Assembly: GCF_027923385.1 (NCBI RefSeq)
Contig: NZ_BSEC01000001.1
Location: forward strand, 2,306,501 to 2,370,500
DNA from: Methylocystis echinoides
GTDB taxonomy: Bacteria > Pseudomonadota > Alphaproteobacteria > Rhizobiales > Beijerinckiaceae
Direction: 5' to 3'
Length of the DNA: 64,000 nucleotides
Each line of letters starts with the position of its first letter. The first letter of the stretch is position 1. Both the position numbers and the translations under genes were made by a program. Below the pieces are notes generated by a model, which saw only the letters and a list, made by a program, of their open reading frames with translations, was not told the DNA's origin and ran no database searches. Below are positions 52,927 to 64,000 of the stretch, piece by piece.

Positions 52927-53847
52927 ATGAAAAAGCTTGGCATTTCCATCGTCGCGCTATTGCTGAGCGGCGTCTCCGCACTCGCCGCCGATCTTCCCTC
53001 GCGCAAGGCTCCCGCGGTTCTTCCCCCGCCGCCTCCGCCGCCGCCGATGTGGACAGGCTTCTACGTCGGTCTGAACGCCGGCGGAACATGGTCGAACAAC
53101 GCCTCGATCCAGACGGTCGGCGTTCCGACCTACGCCACAGAGTTCTGGGGCCCGGGCGACCACTCCGTCGCGCTGGCGGCGGTCTCCACCGGCTATCTCT
53201 CCGGCAGCGGCAACGGCGGCTTCATCGGGGGTGGCCAGATCGGCTACAATTACCAGTTCTGGAACAACTTCGTGGTCGGCGTTGAAGCCGATATCCAGGG
53301 CATCGCCGGCTCCAGCGGCAGCCGCAGCTTCGTGAGCGCCGCCCCCGTCGGAAACTGGGAAGACGGCGAGAGCTACACCGCTTACGGCGTGGCCCGTGGC
53401 AGCCTCGACTACATCGGCACGGTTCGCGGCCGTCTCGGCTGGCTCCTGACGCCGTCGCTGCTGGTCTATGGCACGGGCGGCTTCGCCTATGGCGGCGTCT
53501 CGCTCAATACCGCCTTCCAGGCGCAGAGCACGCTCGGTCCGGATTTCTATTCGCCCGTTTTCGGCGGCGTGAATTACTCCAATACGCTCACCGGCTGGAC
53601 GGCTGGCGGCGGTCTGGAATGGATGTTCTGGCCGAACTGGTCGGCGAAGGTCGAATATCTCTATTACGATCTCGGCACGGTGAAACAGAACAGCACGCTG
53701 TTCCAGTACAGCCCCTTCCAGGACAACGAACTCTGGGGCGCCGCCTGGACCCAGACCACCGCCCGCATCAACGGCAACATCGTGCGCGCCGGCGTGAACT
53801 ATCACTTCAACTGGGGCGCGCCCGCGCCGGTCGTCGCCAAATACTGA
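52927..53847 (+). CDS. Outer-membrane beta-barrel porin (Omp25/RopB-like)
   Basis: 306 residues from ATG 52927 (ATG 52912 also in frame). Signal peptide MKKLGISIVALLLSGVSALAA then DLPSRKAP, a PPPPPPPP linker, and MWTGFYVGLNAGGTWS, the standard opening of Omp25-type barrels in Hyphomicrobiales. Alternating strands follow (GGGQIGYNYQFWNNFVVGVEADIQG; GWTAGGGLEWMFWPNWSAKVEYLYYDLG), closing with RAGVNYHFNW. Likely an abundant outer-membrane protein. The 180-base leader is AT-rich, consistent with a strong promoter. Confidence 0.9.
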   Translation: MKKLGISIVALLLSGVSALAADLPSRKAPAVLPPPPPPPPMWTGFYVGLNAGGTWSNNASIQTVGVPTYATEFWGPGDHSVALAAVSTGYLSGSGNGGFIGGGQIGYNYQFWNNFVVGVEADIQGIAGSSGSRSFVSAAPVGNWEDGESYTAYGVARGSLDYIGTVRGRLGWLLTPSLLVYGTGGFAYGGVSLNTAFQAQSTLGPDFYSPVFGGVNYSNTLTGWTAGGGLEWMFWPNWSAKVEYLYYDLGTVKQNSTLFQYSPFQDNELWGAAWTQTTARINGNIVRAGVNYHFNWGAPAPVVAKY

Positions 53848-53870
53848 GGCGACACGTTTTCGAGCAGATG

Positions 53871-53905
53871 GAAAGCCCGGCGGTCGTCGGGCTTTTCCGT
53901 TTTAG
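53871..53905 (+). terminator. Rho-independent terminator of the porin gene
   Basis: GAAAGCCCG at 53871-53879 pairs with CGGGCTTTTC at 53888-53897 across an 8-base loop, followed by CGTTTT. Confidence 0.8.
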
Positions 53906-54043
53906 GCGGCCGCCGTCAAACCCCGGGGAAAACCGGCAAAAAAATCGTAATGGCTTGAATTTACATCGGGACTGGAGTGGCGCGGGCGTTCCGAATCGCC
54001 TATAGGGGGTGTTCGAGCGTTTAACCTCCGGACTGGCGCGCCC

Positions 54044-56770
<2,727 letters not shown>

Positions 56771-56781
56771 TCCGCGGTAAT

Positions 56782-57060
56782 CTATTCCGGAGGCCGTCTC
56801 GCAGCGTGGCGTATGTGAATGATCAGGACGTCTTCGCCTTCGACGGCCCAATAGACGACGTAAGGGTAGGGCGACACAGGGCGTTCGCGGAGCTCTTTCC
56901 ACCCTGAGACCCGCCCGCCCATCGGGAAGGTTTCGATCGTTTCTATCGTCCGTTTCAGGGCTCGCTTCACGCTGAAAGCCCCGGCTGGGCTTCGCTCATC
57001 AAGATAGGTAAAGATGCGCGCGATGTCGTCGATTGCCCGTCGCGTGAAGCGAACGGTCAT
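56782..57060 (-). CDS. ParE/RelE-family toxin
   Basis: 92 residues of the type II RelE/ParE fold: [74 protein letters not shown]. The ending VLIIHIRHAARRP is typical of ParE-like toxins. ParE inhibits gyrase while RelE cleaves mRNA on the ribosome; the sequence favours ParE. Its start overlaps the antitoxin stop as ATGA. It lies 12 bases from the end of gyrA, convergently; proximity to a possible target gene is probably chance. Confidence 0.85.
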   Translation of the reverse strand: MTVRFTRRAIDDIARIFTYLDERSPAGAFSVKRALKRTIETIETFPMGGRVSGWKELRERPVSPYPYVVYWAVEGEDVLIIHIRHAARRPPE

Positions 57061-57284
57061 AGGCCGTGGCGCTTCCAGAGTGCGGCCACTTCATCCGGTG
57101 AGACAAACTCTCGACGCCGCGCTTGCGCCAATCCTTCCTCGAGCGCCGCGATGGCGGCCTCGTCAAGACCGGGCGGATGCGCCTGGGCCTCGATTGCGTC
57201 GAGAATGAGCATCGCCATGGCGTCCTGTTCGGACGCCGGCAGGCGGCGCGCTTTGTCGATGGCCTTGTCGAGAAGTTTGGTCAA
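57057..57284 (-). CDS. Addiction-module antitoxin
   Basis: 75 residues from TTG 57284 ([34 protein letters not shown]), with AGAGGGA upstream; an ATG at 57326 would add 14 residues not seen in relatives. The N-terminal half matches short alpha-helical antitoxins paired with ParE/RelE toxins; the C-terminal half ([26 protein letters not shown]) would wrap the toxin. Antitoxin precedes toxin with a 4-base overlap, the normal module order, so autoregulation is likely. Confidence 0.75.
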   Translation of the reverse strand: MTKLLDKAIDKARRLPASEQDAMAMLILDAIEAQAHPPGLDEAAIAALEEGLAQARRREFVSPDEVAALWKRHGL

Positions 57285-57426
57285 AGCGTTGTTCCCTCTC
57301 GCTGGAGAGTAGCGCGCCGGCGGCATGATGCAAATGCCCTGCGTCCACCCCCTTGCCCTTTCGCCTGCAACCCTCTAAAAGCCCGCCCGCGCGCGGGCAA
57401 TGGACCCGCCTGAACGGAACGGGACC

Positions 57427-58617
<1,191 letters not shown>

Positions 58618-58640
58618 GGGACGCCGAACGGCGTCAGAAG

Positions 58641-58670
58641 AAAGCGCGGTCCGTGTGGCCGCGCTTTTTT
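58641..58670 (+). terminator. Rho-independent terminator of tuf
   Basis: AAAGCGCGG at 58641-58649 pairs with CCGCGCTTT at 58659-58667, within a run of T (GCGCTTTTTTCG). Confidence 0.9.
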
Positions 58671-58690
58671 CGTTTGTGGTTGTAAGCGGC

Positions 58691-58807
58691 GCCCCCTCCT
58701 TGTCCCTCCCCCGCGAGCGGGAGAGGGGACGCTCGCGATCGGCAGTCTCGATGAAGGCCGCGATCTGCTCCCTCTCCCGCGCAGCGGGGGAGGGGTGGGG
58801 AGGGGGT
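58691..58807. repeat. REPIN-like palindromic repeat, family B copy 3
   Basis: 117 bases matching the 24879 and 28722 copies: GCCCCCTCC at the left, inner CCCGCGAGCGGG and CCCGCGCAGCGGG hairpins, GGGGAGGGGG at the right. It separates tuf from the convergent phosphoesterase gene and abuts that gene's stop codon. Confidence 0.8.
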
Positions 58808-59706
58808 CAGGCCGCTCCCTCGGCCGTCACCGTCACTTCCACAATCTCCGGCGGCCGCATGAATCGCATCGGCAGGATCGACTCGCCGAGACCGCCGGAA
58901 ATCACGAGATGCCGGTCGTCCTGCACGAAATGGCCGTAGATCCGGTTCGTGCGAAACCGCAGTTCGGCGACCACCGGACCCAGCAGCGGCAGATTGACCT
59001 GTCCGCCATGGGTATGGCCGCACAGCGTCAGCGCCACGCGCTTCGACACGCGGCTGAAAATGAACGGCTCATGCGCGAGCAGGATCGCCGGCGCGTCGTC
59101 GGTGACGCGCGCCAGCGTCGCGTCGAGATCGTCGCGCCCCGCCCAGCCGACGCGCGCGCGATAATCGGCGAGCTGATCCGCCAGTCCGAGAATCCAGAAG
59201 GGCCGCCCGTTCTTTTCGAGCCGCAGCGCGTCGTTTTCATAGACCCGCGCGCCCATCTGCGTCAGCGCCCGCCGCGCGCCGTCGGCCTCGTCCGGCGGAT
59301 CGCTGGCGAGCGGACCGTGCCACCAGTCGTGATTGCCCAGCACCGCGTGAACGCCAAGCGGCGCCTTCAGGACGGAAAGCGCCTCCGCCCATTGATCGGG
59401 GCGCACGGGGCCGGTGACGAGATGCGTGCCAGCCGAATAGTCGCCGAGCAGGGCGACGCAATCGGGAGACAGTGCGTTTGTGACCTCGGCGATGCGACGG
59501 ATGCGGGCCGGCGGCATCCATGGCTCGCAGGCGTGCAGATCGGTGATGATGGCAATGCGCAGGGTCAGATCGGCCGGCCACCCCTTCGGGGTCACGCGAT
59601 AGCGCGTGACCTCCAGGAAGAAATTCGGCTCGATGGCGACAGACCAGGCCGCGCCCGCGAGCGCGACGCCAGTCGGCAGGCGCAGAAAGGCGCGGCGGTC
59701 AATCAT
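58807..59706 (-). CDS. Metallophosphoesterase (YkuE-like), probably Tat-exported
   Basis: 299 residues from ATG 59706 (MIDRRAFLRLPTGVALAG), whose RRAFL motif and hydrophobic stretch suggest Tat export or membrane anchoring. Metal-binding motifs of the calcineurin-like fold are ITDLHACEP, LGDYSAG, VLGNHDWW and GHTHGGQVN. Family members near this branch hydrolyse phosphodiesters such as UDP-2,3-diacylglucosamine or phospholipids outside the cytoplasm; this one is unassigned. The stop codon overlaps the last base of a palindromic repeat. Confidence 0.85.
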   Translation of the reverse strand: MIDRRAFLRLPTGVALAGAAWSVAIEPNFFLEVTRYRVTPKGWPADLTLRIAIITDLHACEPWMPPARIRRIAEVTNALSPDCVALLGDYSAGTHLVTGPVRPDQWAEALSVLKAPLGVHAVLGNHDWWHGPLASDPPDEADGARRALTQMGARVYENDALRLEKNGRPFWILGLADQLADYRARVGWAGRDDLDATLARVTDDAPAILLAHEPFIFSRVSKRVALTLCGHTHGGQVNLPLLGPVVAELRFRTNRIYGHFVQDDRHLVISGGLGESILPMRFMRPPEIVEVTVTAEGAA

Positions 59707-59751
59707 CGAAATCCCCACAGGCCGGGATCGCGCCTGGCTGCGGGAAGCCTA

Positions 59752-59952
59752 TCAGGCCGCGATATCCTCGCCCAGCGGCGCCCAGGCGTAATCGATGGAC
59801 GGGGCGTCGGCGTCCTCCTGCGGCGAATAGGCGACTTCGAGCGCGGCCGCGACGGCGGAAATGCCGATCTCGCGGTAAAGGCGCGCAAGCAGATCATGGG
59901 GATGGCCGCCGGACGACGACTCGGTGAACGCGACTGAGGACTCTTCTGACAT
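59752..59952 (-). CDS. Small acidic protein, function unknown
   Basis: 66 residues (MSEESSVAFTESSSGGHPHD, then LLARLYREIGISAVAAALEVAY). One helix in the middle, acidic ends, no signal or motif. Codon usage looks native. It precedes the phosphoesterase gene on the same strand by 45 bases, and a CtrA-like box lies 71 bases upstream. I do not recognise the family. Confidence 0.5.
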   Translation of the reverse strand: MSEESSVAFTESSSGGHPHDLLARLYREIGISAVAAALEVAYSPQEDADAPSIDYAWAPLGEDIAA

Positions 59953-60022
59953 GATGAAATCTCTACGCTTGACGCTGGCGACTGGGGCGGTGACCAGTGT
60001 TCACAACTTCGCCGCATTTGCT

Positions 60023-60037
60023 TAACGAGCCGCTAAT
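60023..60037. promoter_or_regulatory. CtrA-like box TTAA-N7-CTAA in a divergent gap
   Basis: TTAACGAGCCGCTAA matches the CtrA consensus at seven of eight positions, between the small minus-strand gene (59952) and the DUF1499 gene (60136). Confidence 0.4.
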
Positions 60038-60135
60038 AAGGCGGCCGATTCGCCACAATTCGACACGCGCGTTGCAATTCTCGACGCCATTGGCGAAAAC
60101 TGGCGTCGAAGAGCAAAAAGCGAGGCCGCCTTCCC

Positions 60136-60912
60136 ATGCGTCGCACACTTCCGCCGGAGCCATGGTCGCAGGCCGCCCTGTGGAGCCGCAGCGTCGCGGT
60201 CTTCGCGGCGACGGTCGCCCTTCTGACCGTGCTGCTGGCGCGTCTCAAGATCATCGCGCCGGTTTCGGCGCTGGCGTCGCTCGGCGCCGCCGTGGCGCTG
60301 GCGCTGGTGGCGCTGCTGCTGGTGGGCGCCGCCTGGGTCGTCATCTGGCGCACGGGCCGGCGCGGCGCGGGCGCGGCCTTCGGGGGCGCCTTCATCGCGC
60401 TGGCGACGCTCGGCTATCCGACCTGGCTCGCGATCGAGTCGATACGCCTGCCGGTTCTCTCCGACATTTCGACGGACGTCGCCGACCCGCCCTATTTCTC
60501 GCTCTCGCGCGCCGCCTATGAGGCGCGCGAGGGGTTCCAGCCCAAGGGCGTGCCCCAGAAGGCGCGCGAGGCCCAGCGCGCCGCCTATCCGGACGTCGAG
60601 CCCATCGTCGTCGATCTCGACGCCGACGAGGCCTTCGCGCTGGTGCTGCGAACGGCCAAGGCAATCGGCTGGAAGGTCGTCGACCAGCGCCCGCCGGGCG
60701 GACGCACGGGGGAGGGCCACGCGGATTTCGTCGACAAGACGCTCGTCATGGGCCTCGACGAGGATGTGACGGTGCGCCTCAAGCCGCTGCCGGGCCAGAC
60801 CCGCATCGACCTGCGCGCCGCCTCCCGCTACGGCCGCCACGACTTCGGCGCCAACGCCCAGCGGATCACCGCCTTCGCAGAGGAATTGCAGACGCAGCTC
60901 GACTCGAAGTGA
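60136..60912 (+). CDS. DUF1499 membrane protein
   Basis: 258 residues with three N-terminal helices (AALWSRSVAVFAATVALLTVLLA; ALASLGAAVALALVALLLVGAAWVV; GAAFGGAFIALATLGYPTWLA) and a C-terminal DUF1499 domain: DISTDVADPPYFSLSRAA, YPDVEPIVVDLDADEAFALVLRTAKAIGWKVV, DEDVTVRLKPLPGQTRIDLRAASRYGRHDFGANAQRITAFAEEL. The family is widespread in Proteobacteria and of unknown function. It stands alone on this strand before the restriction-modification gene. Confidence 0.85.
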   Translation: MRRTLPPEPWSQAALWSRSVAVFAATVALLTVLLARLKIIAPVSALASLGAAVALALVALLLVGAAWVVIWRTGRRGAGAAFGGAFIALATLGYPTWLAIESIRLPVLSDISTDVADPPYFSLSRAAYEAREGFQPKGVPQKAREAQRAAYPDVEPIVVDLDADEAFALVLRTAKAIGWKVVDQRPPGGRTGEGHADFVDKTLVMGLDEDVTVRLKPLPGQTRIDLRAASRYGRHDFGANAQRITAFAEELQTQLDSK

Positions 60913-61031
60913 GGCGAGCGCCCCGCGCGGCGGCCTGACGGGGGCCAGACGGGGCGTTGCGGGGGCCTTGCGGGAAAGGCGGCGACGGGACATCTTGGGC
61001 GGACTTATCGTCACGCTCAAGTTGATTCCCA

Positions 61032-64000
61032 TTGTCTTCACGGACCCTTTCCGACGCCGTTTCCGCTTTCGGGACAAGCTGCAAGGCGAAGCTTTCCAAT
61101 CGCGCCGCGCTGGGCGCGGCGGAGGATCAGCTGCGCGCGCCGCTGGAGGCGCTGATCCGCGAGCTGGCGGCGCTCGCCGGCCTGCCGGAGAAGGCGGTGG
61201 CGCTCGTCGGCGAGAGCACGCTGGGCGCGCTGGCGACGCGGCCCGACTACGCCGTCACGGTTCACGACGCGCTCGTCGGCTTCATCGAGGTCAAGGCGCC
61301 GCGCAAGGGCGCCGACCCGCGCCGCTTCGCAGACGCGCATGACAGGAAGCAGTGGAACAAGCTCAAGTCCCTGCCCAATCTGCTCTATACCGACGGCAAC
61401 GCCTTCAGCCTGTGGAAGGATGGCGAACTCGCCGGCAAGATCGTCACGCTCGACGGCGACGTGCACACCTCCGGCGCGAAACTGGCCGCGCCAGCGACCT
61501 TCCTGCCGCTCGTCGCGGATTTCCTCACCTGGAGCCCGACGCCGCCGCGCTCCGTTCCCCAGCTCGCGCAAAGCGCGGCGCGGCTGTGCCGGCTGCTGCG
61601 CGACGAGGTGACGGAGGAACTCGCGGCCCGCAATCCGGGCCTCACCTCGCTCGCGGAGGAATGGCGCGGGCTGCTGTTTCCGCAGGCGAGCGACGAGGAA
61701 TTCGCCGACGGCTATGCGCAGGCGGTGACCTTCGGCCTGCTCGTCGCCCGCGCCCGCGACATCGAGCTGAAGGACGGCGTCGACAATGCGGCGAAGGCGC
61801 TGCGCAAGAGCAATTCGCTGATCAGCTCCGCGCTTCGGCTGCTGACGGACACGCCTGAAGTGCAGCAGGCGCTGGAGAGCGCCCTGCGCACGCTGGCGCG
61901 CGTGCTCGACGCCGTGCACTGGCCGACGCTGACGAAGCACGACGCCGACGCCTGGCTGTATTTCTACGAGGATTTTCTGGCCGTCTACGACAATGCGCTC
62001 AGAAAGCGCACGGGCTCCTATTACACCCCGCCCGAGGTCGTCGCCGCCATGGTGCGGCTGGTGGACGAGGCGCTTCGCGAGCCGGCGCTGTTCGGCCTGG
62101 CCCAAGGGCTCGCCTCGCCGGATGTGACGCTGGCCGATCCGGCCGCCGGGACGGGCGCCTATCTGCTCGGCGCGCTGCGCAAGATCGCGCGGACGGTGGA
62201 GGAGGACATGGGTCCGGGCGCCGTGCCGGGCGCCATCGGCGCCGCGGTGAACCGGCTGATCGGCTTCGAGATGCAGTTCGGCCCCTTCGCCGTGGCGCAA
62301 TTGCGGCTGATGGCGGAAATCCAGACGCTGATGAGCGTGAAGCGCGGCGACGGCGGCAATCTGCCCGCGCTGCGCCTGTTCGTCACCGACACATTGGGCG
62401 ACCCTTACGCGACGCAGACGCAATTCTCGGCGCTGACCGCGCCCATCGGCGAGTCGCGCAAACAGGCGAATGCGATCAAGCGCACGGAGCGGATCACGGT
62501 CGTCATCGGCAATCCGCCTTACAAGGACAAGGCGAAGGGGCGGGGCGGCTGGATAGAGGATGGCAGCCCTGGTCGTGATTCAGCAATGGCTTTATGGAGG
62601 CCGCCTACCGAGTGGGGTGTCAGCGCCGACGTTAAACACCTCAAGAACCTGTACGTCTATTTTTGGCGATGGGCGACATGGAAGGTGTTTGGCTCGGGCC
62701 ATTTCGAAACCACCGGCGACCCTGATACCGAGCGCGCGGGCATTATCTGTTTTATCACTGCTGCTGCATTTCTCGGGGGAGCAGGGTTTCAGAAAATGCG
62801 CGATGAACTGCGCCGAGACTGCTCGGATATTTGGGTGATCGACTGTTCTCCCGAGGGTCATCAACCCGACGTGCCCACGCGAATTTTTCAGGGTGTTCAA
62901 CAGCCAGTCTGCATCGTGCTTGCAGTGCGCCCTCCACACAAGGACCGGTCGCAGCCAGCCAGACTCCATTTTCGTGCGCTGCCAGTTGGAGCCCGGGAAA
63001 AGAAATTTGCTGCCCTTTCTGTTGTTTCCTTGACAGACCCTAACTGGCTCGACGGACCGAAAGGGTGGCGCGATCCGTTCTTGCCGAAGAACCAAGATTT
63101 GTGGGGGGCGTTTATTGGGCTGGAGACTTGCTTCGAGGGAAGCAGCTCCGGCGTCCTGCCGGGGCGAACATGGGTGGTCGCGCCGGACACAGAAAGCCTT
63201 AAGCGCCGATGGGAACGGCTCGTAAGGGAACGGGTGCCCAAAATCAAAGAGGAACTGTTCTTTCCCACATTGCGCCAAGGTAAGCTTGCAGACCGCCACA
63301 CGAACAAAGTCGTCATTGACGGCCTGAAGGGGCATGAATTTCGATCACTTACAGTAGCAAAGGACACTGGCCCTGTTATTCAACCAGTGAGGTTTGGCTT
63401 CCGCTCATTTGATAGGCAATGGCTCATCCCCGACAACCGCCTGCTTTTGTCTGCGCGCCCGGAGCTATGGGAGACCTACAGCACCAAACAAGTATTCGCC
63501 GTCTCCCTTGAGAAGCGCTCGCCGGAATGCGGGCCGGCGCTTACTTTCTCTGGGCTGCTCCCCGACATGAACTTCTTTAAGGGTTCATCCGGCGGCCGCG
63601 TCTTTCCGCTCTGGCGCGACGCCGCCGCGAAAATTCCGAACGTCAGGCCGGAACTGCTCGCGCATCTTTCGACCTGCTACGGCTTCGAGGTCGGCGCGGA
63701 GGACGTCATGGCCTATGTCGCCGCCCTGCTGGCGCATCCCGCCTTCACGGCGCGCTTTCAGGCCGATCTCGTCCGCCCCGGCCTGCGCGTGCCCCTCACC
63801 GCCGACGCCAGGCTGTTCTCGGAAGCCGTCGCGCTCGGCCGCGAGGTCGTCTGGCTGCATTGCTACGGCGAGCGTTTCGCCGATCCGAAGCAGGGCCGCC
63901 CCGCGAGCCCGCCGCGCCTGCCGAAGGGCGAGGGGCCGGTGATTCCGCGCGGCGGCGGTGTCCCCGGCGCGCCGGAGCCGCTGCCCGAGACGATGGACTA
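61032..64000 (+). CDS. Single-chain (type ISP-like) restriction-modification enzyme, 3' end outside window
   Basis: Open from TTG 61032 through the window end, 989 codons so far. The N-terminus has a PD-(D/E)XK nuclease (RPDYAV, Asp72; FIEVKAP, Glu86/Lys88). A helical domain follows, then an N6-adenine methyltransferase with motif I DPAAGTGAYL at 369 and catalytic NPPY at 494-497. The following part should hold target recognition. Nuclease and methylase in one chain match type ISP/Type IIG-like systems. Start choice is uncertain: an in-frame stop at 61023 limits it and the ribosome site is weak. Bases about 62555-63575 have clearly lower G+C than both flanks. Confidence 0.85.
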   Translation, partial: MSSRTLSDAVSAFGTSCKAKLSNRAALGAAEDQLRAPLEALIRELAALAGLPEKAVALVGESTLGALATRPDYAVTVHDALVGFIEVKAPRKGADPRRFADAHDRKQWNKLKSLPNLLYTDGNAFSLWKDGELAGKIVTLDGDVHTSGAKLAAPATFLPLVADFLTWSPTPPRSVPQLAQSAARLCRLLRDEVTEELAARNPGLTSLAEEWRGLLFPQASDEEFADGYAQAVTFGLLVARARDIELKDGVDNAAKALRKSNSLISSALRLLTDTPEVQQALESALRTLARVLDAVHWPTLTKHDADAWLYFYEDFLAVYDNALRKRTGSYYTPPEVVAAMVRLVDEALREPALFGLAQGLASPDVTLADPAAGTGAYLLGALRKIARTVEEDMGPGAVPGAIGAAVNRLIGFEMQFGPFAVAQLRLMAEIQTLMSVKRGDGGNLPALRLFVTDTLGDPYATQTQFSALTAPIGESRKQANAIKRTERITVVIGNPPYKDKAKGRGGWIEDGSPGRDSAMALWRPPTEWGVSADVKHLKNLYVYFWRWATWKVFGSGHFETTGDPDTERAGIICFITAAAFLGGAGFQKMRDELRRDCSDIWVIDCSPEGHQPDVPTRIFQGVQQPVCIVLAVRPPHKDRSQPARLHFRALPVGAREKKFAALSVVSLTDPNWLDGPKGWRDPFLPKNQDLWGAFIGLETCFEGSSSGVLPGRTWVVAPDTESLKRRWERLVRERVPKIKEELFFPTLRQGKLADRHTNKVVIDGLKGHEFRSLTVAKDTGPVIQPVRFGFRSFDRQWLIPDNRLLLSARPELWETYSTKQVFAVSLEKRSPECGPALTFSGLLPDMNFFKGSSGGRVFPLWRDAAAKIPNVRPELLAHLSTCYGFEVGAEDVMAYVAALLAHPAFTARFQADLVRPGLRVPLTADARLFSEAVALGREVVWLHCYGERFADPKQGRPASPPRLPKGEGPVIPRGGGVPGAPEPLPETMD

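Noticed and set aside
56782..57284. Functional link between the ParE-like toxin and adjacent gyrA
   Set aside because: ParE targets gyrase, but the genes converge and nothing in the sequence ties them together; position is probably chance.

Overview
The window is GC-rich, densely coded chromosomal DNA from an alphaproteobacterium. The lineage call rests on a CtrA inhibitor SciP (DUF1153) gene with CtrA-like boxes, a DUF6111 gene overlapping cca, an Omp25-type porin, a dacA-tmk-holB cluster and an alphaproteobacterial SUF layout. Hyphomicrobiales (Methylocystaceae/Beijerinckiaceae-like) is my best guess, but nothing here fixes the genus. I saw no rRNA, tRNA, prophage, transposase or CRISPR array.

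Layout. 1-2.3 kb: end of a RutE-like nitroreductase, a DoxX gene, then coupled pgsA-moaD-moaE. 2.3-4.4 kb: a hybrid histidine kinase broken by a one-base shift. 4.4-10.6 kb: YIP1 and UPF0104 membrane proteins, sciP, a ccdA/thioredoxin pair, mobA, cysK and an aldose epimerase. 10.7-15.6 kb: three unfamiliar Ser/Pro/Asn-rich proteins around a marC gene, partly of lower GC. 15.8-23.6 kb: recJ, rlpA, a DD-carboxypeptidase, tmk, holB, cca and DUF6111. 23.8-31.2 kb: a MoxR-DUF58-BatA/DUF4159 operon. 31.3-34.5 kb: anmK, two tandem TlpA-like genes and a hydrolase. 34.6-40.4 kb: a second accessory region with a membrane protein, a proline-rich effector-like protein with a CesT-like type III chaperone, a membrane-anchored sigma factor and a nuclease-like protein. 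40.5-48.8 kb: the SUF iron-sulfur operon, interrupted by a zinc-ribbon gene and an MNT-HEPN pair. 48.9-60.9 kb: a DUF2167 protein, a DUF336 protein, a porin, gyrA, a ParE-type toxin-antitoxin pair, tuf, a phosphoesterase and DUF1499. 61.0 kb to the end: a single-chain (type ISP-like) restriction-modification gene running out of the window.

The most interesting content is the two accessory regions. Together they encode four proteins that look like type III secretion substrates: disordered Ser/Pro/Asn-rich N-termini, helical or enzyme-like C-termini, and one with a CesT-like chaperone directly upstream. Two of them share a promoter-proximal palindrome at exactly the same distance from the start codon. 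One has a Cys/His pattern like CheD/CNF deamidases and another has a polyproline tract followed by a WH2-like motif. No secretion apparatus lies in the window, so this role is inference. A second unusual thread is a C-terminal tail (membrane helix plus AQRFGFWLGR) shared by a sigma factor, a neighbouring membrane protein and a gene remnant. Also notable are CtrA-like boxes upstream of several envelope and cell-cycle genes, and a 118-bp palindromic repeat that supplies purine-rich ribosome-binding sequence inside an operon.
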